Assembly (NCBI GenBank): GCA_029558435.1
Contig: JAKQEZ010000447.1
Location: 1-19,930 of the forward strand
Reading direction: 5' to 3'
Source of the DNA: Bacteroidota bacterium
GTDB taxonomy: Bacteria > Bacteroidota > Bacteroidia > Flavobacteriales > Crocinitomicaceae
Length of the DNA stretch: 19,930 bases
The position numbers and the translations under genes are program-made. Of the stretch, positions 8,532-15,876 are shown piece by piece. A model generated the notes under the pieces. It saw only the letters and a list, made by a program, of their open reading frames with translations, was not told the DNA's origin and made no database searches. Position 1 is the stretch's first letter. Each line of letters opens with the position of its first letter.

Positions 8532-8960
8532 TTGAAACATTTAACATCCACATTAGAAATTCCTGTTCGTTTTAGTGAAACGGATGCTATGGGCGTTGTA
8601 TGGCACGGCAATTATTTGAAGTTTTTTGAAGATGCCCGCGAGCACTTTGGAAAAGTGTATGGTTTAGACAATCTTCAAATTCACGATAAAGGTTTTTTTA
8701 TTCCCATTGTTCGTTCAGAAATCAACCATAAAGCGTCTTTGCATTACGGAGAAACGGCTGTAGTTCATTCAAAACTGATTTATAAAGAATCGGCAAAAGT
8801 GGTGTTTGAATTTAAAGTTATCATCAAAGAAACTGGTCAAATTGCTGCAACGGGTAGCACTACCCAAGTTTTTTTGGATGCTAAAACACGCTTGTTGGAA
8901 TTGGCAAAACCCGATTTTATTGAAGAATGGGAAAATAAACAAAATTGGATAAATGAATAA
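8532..8960 (+). CDS. Acyl-CoA/ACP thioesterase, 4HBT-type hotdog fold
   Basis: A 142-residue single-hotdog thioesterase, related to 4-hydroxybenzoyl-CoA thioesterase and YbgC. The key segment is VRFSETDAMGVVWHGNYLKF (12-31), with the catalytic Asp at D18 and the following helix FFEDARE. The family hydrolyses acyl-CoA or acyl-ACP thioesters in the cytoplasm; here it probably releases or edits chains made by the downstream ketosynthases (inference from position). I chose the TTG at 8532 because the earlier TTG at 8508 lies inside the -7 promoter box and would add eight unmatched residues. It is the first gene of the operon; its stop overlaps the next start by eight bases, which suggests translational coupling. 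Similar thioesterases occur in aryl-polyene and flexirubin clusters. Confidence 0.88.
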   Translation: MKHLTSTLEIPVRFSETDAMGVVWHGNYLKFFEDAREHFGKVYGLDNLQIHDKGFFIPIVRSEINHKASLHYGETAVVHSKLIYKESAKVVFEFKVIIKETGQIAATGSTTQVFLDAKTRLLELAKPDFIEEWENKQNWINE

Positions 8961-10038
8961 TACAGTTTATTTATCATACGGCACTTTTGTTTCTCCATTG
9001 GGCGTTGGGATTGAAGCTAATTTTAACGCACTAAAAAATGGTGAAAGCGGTGTACAATTGCAACCAAAATCTGGTTTTAATCAAGAAGATTGGTATTTTT
9101 CAAAAATCAACACTCTTCCAGAAAATCGGTATGATACTCTGTTAAAATTGGCACTTGCTGACTTAAAAAAACAGTACTCAACAGCTGTTTTACAAGATGC
9201 ACAAACCTTGTTTATTGTTAGTTCTACAAAAGGAAATATAGATGCTTTGCCCAACGATGTTTTTGCATCTTCAAGAGAAATTATTCAAAAAGAAACCAAC
9301 AATCCAAACAACGTAATCATCATTTCAAACGCTTGTATTTCAGGTGTTTTAGCAATTAATGCAGCAGCCGACTACATTCAATTTTCGGGCTATAAAACAG
9401 TGATTGTTATCGGAATAGATGTTGTTTCCGACTTTGTTTTGTATGGTTTTCAATCGTTGTATGCACTTAGCGATGCCCCTGTTCAGCCGTTTGATAAAAA
9501 CCGAAAAGGAATTTCTTTAGGAGAGGCTTGTGGAATTGTTGTGCTTTCCAAAGATCAACCGTCCAACTTCTCTGTTGAATATTTGGGGGGAGCTTCTTCC
9601 AATGATGCCAATCATATTTCGGGACCTTCGCGCACAGGTGAGGGACTTTTTCGTGCCATTAACAAAACCATTGAGCGCAATTCTATTGACAAAACAAACA
9701 TCGATTTTATATCGGCACATGGCACCGGAACTTTGTACAATGATGAAATGGAAAGCATTGCTTTTAACCGTTGTGAATTGGCACACATTCCGCTCAACAG
9801 TTTGAAAGGCTATTTTGGGCACACTCTCGGAGCAGCTGGCGTTATTGAAACATTGGTTGCTATGTTTTCCATCGAACACCAACTTCTTTTTGCAAACAAA
9901 GGATTTGAAGAATTAGGAACATCGCAACCGCTATCTATTGTTCAATCAACACATTCTTCAAGTGTAAAAACTGTTTTAAAAACAGCATCTGGTTTTGGTG
10001 GTGGAAATGCCGCTTTGTTAATACGTGCGCTCTCATGA
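8953..10038 (+). CDS. Beta-ketoacyl-ACP synthase (FabF/KAS II-like), first copy
   Basis: A 361-residue condensing enzyme of the thiolase superfamily that extends an ACP-bound acyl chain by decarboxylative condensation with malonyl-ACP. The catalytic triad is intact: C128 in SNACISG, H256 in SAHGTGTLYNDE and H290 in KGYFGHTLGAAG, with the C-terminal GFGGGNAA loop. It is shorter than a housekeeping FabF (about 410), mostly because of a reduced region between residues 35 and 120. Together with its surroundings this points to a dedicated secondary-metabolite ketosynthase of the flexirubin/aryl-polyene type rather than the fatty acid FabF. Its stop overlaps the next start in an ATGA junction. Confidence 0.93.
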   Translation: MNNTVYLSYGTFVSPLGVGIEANFNALKNGESGVQLQPKSGFNQEDWYFSKINTLPENRYDTLLKLALADLKKQYSTAVLQDAQTLFIVSSTKGNIDALPNDVFASSREIIQKETNNPNNVIIISNACISGVLAINAAADYIQFSGYKTVIVIGIDVVSDFVLYGFQSLYALSDAPVQPFDKNRKGISLGEACGIVVLSKDQPSNFSVEYLGGASSNDANHISGPSRTGEGLFRAINKTIERNSIDKTNIDFISAHGTGTLYNDEMESIAFNRCELAHIPLNSLKGYFGHTLGAAGVIETLVAMFSIEHQLLFANKGFEELGTSQPLSIVQSTHSSSVKTVLKTASGFGGGNAALLIRALS

Positions 10039-10658
10039 AAATAATTGCAAGTACCTATTTATCCTCCAAAGGAGCGTATTTGAACGGTGAAAAAATCGTT
10101 CAGTTTACCGATGAAAATTGGTTAAAAGCGTGCTATCAGCATTTAGCGTTGGATTATCCAAAATTTTATAAAATGGATAATTTATCAAAAATGGCCGTTT
10201 TAGGTGTGGAATTGCTTGCCAACTCAGGTATTTTTTCACAAATTGATACCAATGATTTGGAATTGTTGTTTGCCAACTCCAATGCCAGTCAGCACACCGA
10301 TTTAAAATTCATTGATTCTTACACTGTTGCAAAAAATCCAAGTCCGTCGTTGTTTGTGTACACTTTGCCCAATATTTTAACAGGTGAATTGGCAATCAAA
10401 CACAAATGGTATGGAGAAAATTCATTCTACATTTCACCTAATTTTGATGCTCAATTGTTTGCAACAAAAATCCACCAAGCCTATAAAAAAGGTGTAAACT
10501 ACTGTTTATGTGGATGGATTGATTCTAAATTGGAAGCCAACTCCACTTTGAGTGAAGAATCTTTCTTATTTTTAGTGGCTTTAAACGAAGAAAACGCATC
10601 ATTGCACCAAGAAATTGAGCAATTGATGACACAATACAACCAAAAAGAAAAAGAATAA
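10035..10658 (+). CDS. Short ketosynthase-like protein without catalytic Cys
   Basis: A 207-residue protein that resembles only the N-terminal half of a ketosynthase (Ketoacyl-synt_2 type). The segment SPSLFVYTLPNILTGELAIK (103-122), then GENSFYISPNFDAQLF, then CLCGWID (157-163) lines up with the IA..LG, STACSS and GGTD parts of the neighbouring enzymes. In that alignment the catalytic Cys position holds F137, and no C-terminal half with the two catalytic His residues exists. It therefore cannot condense by itself; a structural or chain-length role in a complex with the adjacent active ketosynthase is plausible (inference). The C-terminus is highly charged. It is fused into the operon by an ATGA overlap upstream and a 10-base gap before the ACP gene. 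Confidence 0.75.
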   Translation: MKIIASTYLSSKGAYLNGEKIVQFTDENWLKACYQHLALDYPKFYKMDNLSKMAVLGVELLANSGIFSQIDTNDLELLFANSNASQHTDLKFIDSYTVAKNPSPSLFVYTLPNILTGELAIKHKWYGENSFYISPNFDAQLFATKIHQAYKKGVNYCLCGWIDSKLEANSTLSEESFLFLVALNEENASLHQEIEQLMTQYNQKEKE

Positions 10659-10668
10659 ATTATTAATT

Positions 10669-10926
10669 ATGAGCGAATTAAAAGAAACTTTAAAAACACA
10701 AATCATCAGTCAGTTGTCTTTAGAAGATTTAACTCCAGCTGACATTGCAGATGACATGCCGTTGTTTGCCGAAGATGGTTTAGGACTTGACTCCATTGAT
10801 GCATTGGAATTTATCGTATTGTTAGAGTCAAACTATGGTTTAAAAATCGCCGATCCGAGCCAAGGACGTGAAATTTTTCATTCGGTAAATTCATTGGCTG
10901 ATTTTATTGAAAAAAACAGAAACTAA
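10669..10926 (+). CDS. Acyl carrier protein
   Basis: An 85-residue acidic, helical carrier protein. S42 in GLGLDSIDALEF is the phosphopantetheine attachment site, followed by the typical LLESNYGLKI helix and an IF.SVNSLADFIEK end. It carries the growing chain as a thioester between the operon's ketosynthases, dehydratase and thioesterase. It differs from housekeeping AcpP in the longer PSQGREIF stretch before the last helix, as seen in secondary-metabolite carriers. It is the only carrier protein in the operon, whereas I recall flexirubin and aryl-polyene clusters often having two. The phosphopantetheinyl transferase that activates it is not in the window. Confidence 0.95.
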   Translation: MSELKETLKTQIISQLSLEDLTPADIADDMPLFAEDGLGLDSIDALEFIVLLESNYGLKIADPSQGREIFHSVNSLADFIEKNRN

Positions 10927-10929
10927 ATC

Positions 10930-12105
10930 ATGCAAATATTCATCACTGGATTAGGCGCAATTAGCTGTATAGGTCAAAATGTTGAAGAACATTTGGATGC
11001 TTTATTGGCTGAAAAGTCGGGAATAAAAAAAGGCATACATCCTTATTCTCAGCGTTATTTGGTGGGCGAAATTCCACTTTCCAATGATGAATTAATTGCT
11101 CAATTTCAGTTAAAAGTAGGTGGTTCTCGCACCGGACTTTTAGCGTGTGTGGCTGCAAAAGAGGCTTTTTCGGGTCATGCCCATCATCCAGAAATTCGCA
11201 CAGGCATTATATCTGGAACTTCTGTTGGAGGAATGGACATCAGTGAGGTGCACTACCGCAATTTTATGGAAAATCACACGCATGATGTTGCCCAATACAG
11301 TGAACATTCAAGTGGAAATTCAAGTGAACGCATTGCACAAGAATTAGGTGTAGGCGATTTCATTACCACCATTTCTACAGCTTGTTCGTCGGCTGCCAAT
11401 GCAATAATGTTGGGGGCACGCATGATACGAGCGGGGAAAATTGATAGAGCCATCGTTGGTGGAACCGATGCATTGACAGAATTTACCATCAATGGTTTTC
11501 GATCGTTGATGATTTTTGACGAAGAATGGTGCCGCCCTTTTGATGAAAGCCGAAAAGGTTTAAACTTGGGAGAAGGCGCTGGTTACATCGTTCTTGAATC
11601 TGAAAAAAGCAGACGTATTTCAAACAGTGTTGCTCTTGCACAATTAAAAGGTTGGAGCAATGCTTCAGATGCCTACCACCAAACAGCTTCATCACCAGAA
11701 GGATATGGAGCTACACTTTCCATTTCTGAAGCGTTAAAAGTGGCGCAACTCCATCCAGATGCTATTGATTACATCAATGCACACGGCACAGCAACACCCA
11801 ACAACGATTTATCAGAATCAAAAGCAATAAAAACAGTTTTTGGCAATTCCATTCCACCGTTTAGTTCCACTAAAGCATTTACGGGGCACACATTGGCTGC
11901 CGCTGGAGGTTTAGAAGCTGTTTTCAGTGTTTTAGCCATCCAAAAAGGATATTTATTTGCCAATTTGAACCATAAAAATGTAATTGAAGAAACGCAATTA
12001 CAACCTGTAGTGAAAACAACAAAAGTTGAACGTGTTCGAAATGTACTTTCCAACTCTTTTGGTTTTGGAGGCAACAATTCAACCATAATAATCGGTGAAC
12101 TATGA
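10930..12105 (+). CDS. Beta-ketoacyl-ACP synthase (FabF/KAS II-like), second copy
   Basis: A 391-residue full ketosynthase. The triad is C152 in ISTACSSAANA, H285 in INAHGTATPNND and H320 in KAFTGHTLAAAGG, with the conserved Lys K315 and the C-terminal NSFGFGGNNS loop. It performs malonyl-ACP-dependent chain elongation. It starts three bases after the ACP gene, and its stop overlaps the next gene as ATGA. The next gene is a Gln-for-Cys ketosynthase-like protein, so the pair resembles a KS and chain-length-factor heterodimer of type II polyketide systems and the aryl-polyene KS/CLF pair (inference). The sequence is clearly different from the first ketosynthase of the operon, so it is not a recent duplicate. 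Confidence 0.94.
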   Translation: MQIFITGLGAISCIGQNVEEHLDALLAEKSGIKKGIHPYSQRYLVGEIPLSNDELIAQFQLKVGGSRTGLLACVAAKEAFSGHAHHPEIRTGIISGTSVGGMDISEVHYRNFMENHTHDVAQYSEHSSGNSSERIAQELGVGDFITTISTACSSAANAIMLGARMIRAGKIDRAIVGGTDALTEFTINGFRSLMIFDEEWCRPFDESRKGLNLGEGAGYIVLESEKSRRISNSVALAQLKGWSNASDAYHQTASSPEGYGATLSISEALKVAQLHPDAIDYINAHGTATPNNDLSESKAIKTVFGNSIPPFSSTKAFTGHTLAAAGGLEAVFSVLAIQKGYLFANLNHKNVIEETQLQPVVKTTKVERVRNVLSNSFGFGGNNSTIIIGEL

Positions 12106-13007
12106 GCGCATGCATCAAAATGATAACATCCATTGGTCATCAAGACAGTTTTTTAAAAGAAAATTGTTGGGAACATCTGGTGCCGTTGACCAATGAAACG
12201 GAAGTTATTTCGCCCGATTACAAATCCTACATTCCACCTGCATCATTGCGCAGATTTAGTCCTGTTTTACGAATGGCACTAACAGCTGCTCAAGTTTGCC
12301 AAAATAGTGTAGAACAACCATTTGATGCAATTTCAGTAGGCACTTCTTTGGGATGTTTACGCGATACAGAAAAGTTTTTGCAAACATTCATCACCGCAAC
12401 TGGAGATACGCTCTCTCCTACTGCGTTTATTCAGTCTACCCACAACACCATTGCCGGTGCAATTTCTATGGCTTTGGGTAATCATTCCTACAACATGACG
12501 CACACACAAAACAGTCTTTCGTTTGAAACGGCATTGATGGATGGCTTGTTGTGCATTGCCGAAGGAAAAGAAAATGTATTGGTTGGAGCGGCTGATGAAG
12601 CCATCGATTTTTTGAACGAACTAAAGCCAACAGTCATTTCTTCCGATTTACCGTTTACATCTGGTGCAACTTTTATGGTGCTTCAACCTCAATCTAATAC
12701 TAATTCGGGCAAAACAATTGTGGATTGTGTAGTATATTTCAACCAAGATATTGAAAATTGTATTGATCAATTTTTAGCAAACAACAGGGTGGATAAATCG
12801 GCTGTTGAATTGGTTTTGAATGCTGGAAATATTCCTTCAAACATCGGGCAAAAACAAATTGAATACCAACAATATACAGGTTTGTATTATTCATCATCTG
12901 CATTTGCGATGCACCTAGCAAACGATTTTAATTTGTCGGAAGGAAATTATGCGTTGATTGTCAATCATCAGCAGGAAGGAAAATTAGGATTAACATTACT
13001 TCAATAA
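12102..13007 (+). CDS. Chain-length-factor-like ketosynthase homologue (Cys to Gln)
   Basis: A 301-residue member of the ketosynthase-like group with no catalytic triad. The segment SPTAFIQSTHNTIAGAISMALG (105-126) and VGAADE (161-166) match the ketosynthase core. The active-site loop reads MTHTQNSLS, placing Q136 where the catalytic Cys should be. Gln at this position is the hallmark of chain-length factors of type II polyketide synthases. The C-terminal half is shortened and the HGTGT and GH motifs are missing. It probably pairs with the ketosynthase encoded immediately upstream, shaping the tunnel and thus the product length (inference). It overlaps that gene by four bases; a second in-frame ATG at 12120 is an alternative start. 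The deacetylase gene follows with no gap. Confidence 0.8.
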   Translation: MSACIKMITSIGHQDSFLKENCWEHLVPLTNETEVISPDYKSYIPPASLRRFSPVLRMALTAAQVCQNSVEQPFDAISVGTSLGCLRDTEKFLQTFITATGDTLSPTAFIQSTHNTIAGAISMALGNHSYNMTHTQNSLSFETALMDGLLCIAEGKENVLVGAADEAIDFLNELKPTVISSDLPFTSGATFMVLQPQSNTNSGKTIVDCVVYFNQDIENCIDQFLANNRVDKSAVELVLNAGNIPSNIGQKQIEYQQYTGLYYSSSAFAMHLANDFNLSEGNYALIVNHQQEGKLGLTLLQ

Positions 13008-13769
13008 ATGACACGTCATCATTTAAACATTTTAGGATTTATTATCAATTGTGGTTGGATTGCATTTTTCTTTCAACACCAACCGATGATGTGGATACTT
13101 TTGGGTATGGCGGCTTTGTTGTTTTTGGTTGTATTATCCATTGGAGTTGTAACACCTCGGTTCAATTATTTTGTTCGACAAACAACGCGATTAAAATCAG
13201 ACCGTGTGTTATTAACTTTTGACGATGGTCCAGACCCTAAATACACACCTCAGATACTTTCTATTTTGCAAAAACACCAAATAAAAGCTTTGTTTTTTGT
13301 TATCGGTAAAAAAGCAGAAGAACATCCAGCTATTGTTCAACAAATCATTGCAGAAAACCATTTAATTGGCAATCATACGCAAAATCATCCCTTGTTTTTT
13401 GCAGGGTTGGGGCAAGAAAAAGTAGAAAAAGAAATTGCATTGTGCGACAACACTTTGATTGCTCAAAACATCCATCCAGGCACTTATTTTCGTCCGCCAG
13501 TTGGATACACCAATCCACGAATTGCGCGTGCACTGAAAAAATTTAAAAAACAAACAATTGGTTGGAGTTTGCGCTCGTATGACACCGTTGCAAAGGACGA
13601 GCAAAAATTGCTTCAACGTTTAACTTCTAAAGTAAAATCGGGTGACATTGTTTTATTGCACGATAATTTAGCGATAACCACAGCAATATTGGATGATTTT
13701 ATTACAACAGCTAAAAAAAACGGTATTAAATTTGCGAATGCACAAGACATTAAATCAATTTTAGCATGA
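13008..13769 (+). CDS. Membrane-anchored NodB-type polysaccharide deacetylase
   Basis: A 253-residue protein with two hydrophobic N-terminal segments (about 7-23 and 27-48) and a carbohydrate esterase family 4 (NodB) domain from about residue 65. The metal and catalytic motifs are complete: TFDDGPD (70-76), HTQNH (123-127, metal His pair H123/H127), RPP (162-164), GWS with W186, and LLHD (216-219). The family removes N- or O-acetyl groups from sugars such as peptidoglycan, chitin-like or LPS glycans, with the domain probably facing the periplasm. It is unexpected in a chain-building operon and may modify the acceptor or the glycan head group of the final product (inference). The ATG follows the previous stop directly, and its end overlaps the LolA-like gene by four bases. 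Confidence 0.9.
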   Translation: MTRHHLNILGFIINCGWIAFFFQHQPMMWILLGMAALLFLVVLSIGVVTPRFNYFVRQTTRLKSDRVLLTFDDGPDPKYTPQILSILQKHQIKALFFVIGKKAEEHPAIVQQIIAENHLIGNHTQNHPLFFAGLGQEKVEKEIALCDNTLIAQNIHPGTYFRPPVGYTNPRIARALKKFKKQTIGWSLRSYDTVAKDEQKLLQRLTSKVKSGDIVLLHDNLAITTAILDDFITTAKKNGIKFANAQDIKSILA

Positions 13770-14386
13770 AAAATAGTTTTTTCTTCTTTTTTATAATGTT
13801 GGCTGTTCAAGGATTTGCGCAAGAGTTCAAAACGGCTTCAAACAGTAGTACAATTAAATCGGCAATTGAGAAAAAACACCAATCCACTAACAGTATAAGT
13901 GCACAATTTACCGAAAAAGTGGTTTCCAACATGTTCAAAGAACCACAAAAAGGATATGGAAATTTCATGTTCAAAAAAGAGAACAAAGTTAGATGGGACA
14001 AAACCAGCGCCAAGCAATTGATTTTAATCAACGGTGAAACTGTTAAAATGTATGAAAATGATAAAGCCTTGAACAATCCAACAAGTCAGAAAATAGCTAA
14101 ACAAATACAAGGTATGATGTTATCAATGCTGTCGGGCGATTTTCTAAATCAAAAAGATTTTTCCATCAGCTATGAAGAAAACTCCAAGCTTTATCGTTTA
14201 ACGTTATCACCTAAAAGTCCGCGAATGACTAAATACATTGCTAAAATTGAATTATTGTTTAGTCGTTCTTCACTTTTATTAGAAGAAATGACGTTTTTTG
14301 AAAAAGACAGTCAAAAAGTACACTATACTTTTTCGGACATTGAAACAAATGTAAAAATAGACGATTCTAAATTTAACCAAAAATAA
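13766..14386 (+). CDS. LolA-like periplasmic carrier protein
   Basis: A 206-residue exported protein. Residues 1-18 are a signal peptide ending in GFA-Q; no lipobox Cys is present, so a soluble periplasmic protein is expected. The mature part shows the LolA fold pattern: ISAQFTEKVVSN, then KGYGNFMFKKENKVRWD (62-78), then LILINGETVKMYENDK (85-100). LolA carries lipoproteins across the periplasm in a half-open beta barrel. Copies in aryl-polyene and flexirubin clusters are thought to carry the lipid-like product instead. The housekeeping LolA is probably elsewhere, because no other Lol genes are near. It overlaps the deacetylase gene by four bases and the dehydratase gene by one base (TAATG). 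Confidence 0.85.
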   Translation: MKNSFFFFFIMLAVQGFAQEFKTASNSSTIKSAIEKKHQSTNSISAQFTEKVVSNMFKEPQKGYGNFMFKKENKVRWDKTSAKQLILINGETVKMYENDKALNNPTSQKIAKQIQGMMLSMLSGDFLNQKDFSISYEENSKLYRLTLSPKSPRMTKYIAKIELLFSRSSLLLEEMTFFEKDSQKVHYTFSDIETNVKIDDSKFNQK

Positions 14387-14748
14387 TGCTGTTACTTGAT
14401 TCATTATACCGTGTTGATGCGCTTCGAATGGAGGAAAATCAACTAATTGCAAACATTCATTTGAATGAAAACGATGCTATTTTTAAAGGTCATTTTCCCG
14501 GAAACCCAATTACACCAGGTGTTGCACAATTAGAAATCATTAAAGAATTATTGGCAATGCATTACCAACGTTCTATTCAATTGAAAAGCATTTCTAATTG
14601 CAAGTATTTAGCAATAATGAATCCGATAGAACACCCACAAATAGAGGTAAAGATTACCATTTCAGAAAGCGAAGAAGGCATAAAAACCAACACTGTTTTT
14701 AGTGCAGGCGATAAAACTTTTACTAAAAGCGCTGGTATTTATTCGTAA
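14386..14748 (+). CDS. FabZ-like 3-hydroxyacyl-ACP dehydratase (hotdog)
   Basis: A 120-residue hotdog dehydratase. The segment FKGHFPGNPITPGVAQLE (33-50) contains the catalytic His H36 and Glu E50 with the same 14-residue spacing as FabZ. The enzyme removes water from 3-hydroxyacyl-ACP to give a trans-2-enoyl chain; without a following enoyl reductase it builds conjugated double bonds, as in polyene pigments. It is shorter than FabZ (about 145), lacking the N-terminal extension. It is the last gene of the operon and overlaps the 3' end of the convergent gene by ten bases. A ketoreductase to supply its substrate is not encoded in the operon. Confidence 0.9.
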   Translation: MLLLDSLYRVDALRMEENQLIANIHLNENDAIFKGHFPGNPITPGVAQLEIIKELLAMHYQRSIQLKSISNCKYLAIMNPIEHPQIEVKITISESEEGIKTNTVFSAGDKTFTKSAGIYS

Positions 14749-15653
14749 AACTCGTAGTCACCATAGCGAATAACCATAATAAAATTAGTTGGCACATCAC
14801 GGATGATTACAGCAGTCATCAACTTTGATTTCTCGTTGTAAACTACTTGGGTATCGGTAATAAACTCACCGTGATTAAAGAAATGTTTTTCCAATAAATT
14901 TCCAAAATCATCGTATTTAAAGGTCATTTCTTCAACTGGAGCTTCATGTCCTTTGTGAAAAATTTTAATTCCAACCAACAAGCCACTATCGTTGTAAGAA
15001 TATAATTTTTTAATAAAATTGGATGTACGAATGTATTTCTCTTCCACCTCTAACAAATAGCCATTGCTGTCATAATAAGACATTTCAGTAATATAAGGCA
15101 ATCCATAGCTGTTTAAAATCGTCTTTTTCACTTGTTTCCCATAATCTTCATACGACATGGTTTCGGTGTTGATGAGTAACATTACTTTTTGCCCTGTTGA
15201 ATCTATTGACTCGGTAGAATAATCTTCAGATACTACTCTATTTTTTGAATCGTATTGATAAACAACCCCTGTTTTGGCTTGGCGTGTACCTTGTTTATGT
15301 TCTGCCAACAATCCTAATTCATTGTAGAGATAAACATTCCAAGTTGTATCTACCGTTCCATCATCTGTTTTGGTTTCAAACGTGCTCTCTAACTCACCTT
15401 TTGGGTTAAAATTATAAGCATAATAATAGTTTGTTGTCAACATTGCTTTACCCGATTTTTTATAGCTAAACTGTCCTTTGATGGACTTAATTTTATTTTT
15501 TGCTATAAAAGTTTGGTTAAAAAACGGTTTGTTTTCAAAAGCCTCCCCTTTTGAATTATTCAACACTTGAGCAAAAGAATTACTCAAAATCAGACACAAA
15601 ATAAAAATTACACTATTTCTCACATTACAAAAATGACAAAACAATTGACGCAT
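14739..15653 (-). CDS. Exported hypothetical protein with YD-like beta repeats
   Basis: A 304-residue protein of unknown function. A hydrophobic signal peptide ends near residue 28 (SNSFA-Q). The rest is a series of short beta-strand units rich in Tyr and Asp, such as YDSKNRVVSE, YNELGLLAE, YNDSGLLVGI and YDDFGNLLEK. These resemble RHS/YD-type repeats or the MORN-like repeats common in Bacteroidota exported proteins. No catalytic motif is visible. A GTG at residue 11 (plus-strand 15621-15623) would give a more typical signal peptide and is an alternative start. No exact promoter box was found upstream. It converges on the fabZ-like gene with a ten-base overlap. An outer-membrane or cell-surface location is a guess. 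Confidence 0.75.
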   Translation of the reverse strand: MRQLFCHFCNVRNSVIFILCLILSNSFAQVLNNSKGEAFENKPFFNQTFIAKNKIKSIKGQFSYKKSGKAMLTTNYYYAYNFNPKGELESTFETKTDDGTVDTTWNVYLYNELGLLAEHKQGTRQAKTGVVYQYDSKNRVVSEDYSTESIDSTGQKVMLLINTETMSYEDYGKQVKKTILNSYGLPYITEMSYYDSNGYLLEVEEKYIRTSNFIKKLYSYNDSGLLVGIKIFHKGHEAPVEEMTFKYDDFGNLLEKHFFNHGEFITDTQVVYNEKSKLMTAVIIRDVPTNFIMVIRYGDYEFYE

Positions 15654-15820
15654 TCAAAAACAATGCTAAATAATTAATAACACCATTTTTTTAATAAACA
15701 AAACGAAGTAAAAATCGTTTTAGTTCATTTACAAGTAGTTGAATTGAATATTTTGTACAATTATTAACATGCGTTTAAAGAATTTTGAAAAATTACACGC
15801 ATTGAGTGTGAAAAATAATT

Positions 15821-15849
15821 TTTGTTACGGTTTAATATTCCTATTTTTG
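15821..15849 (+). promoter_or_regulatory. Promoter of the S46 peptidase gene
   Basis: TTTG at 15821-15824 and TATTTTTG at 15842-15849 are separated by 17 bases. Transcription would begin near 15856, about 20 bases before the ATG at 15877. This argues against the longer frame that opens at 15769. The 170 bases before it hold only A/T-rich sequence and a weak hairpin at 15700-15721. Confidence 0.6.
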
Positions 15850-15876
15850 CTATCCAAAATAAAATTTAGATCTGTT

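Noticed and set aside
15700..15721. Hairpin with a 7-bp AAAACGA/TCGTTTT stem before the S46 gene
   Set aside because: Weak stem, no proper T-tract and no gene ending there on either strand.
15769..15876. Longer start of the S46 peptidase at 15769
   Set aside because: The promoter at 15821-15849 lies inside this extension, and the ATG at 15877 gives a clean signal peptide and family numbering with Ser at 648.
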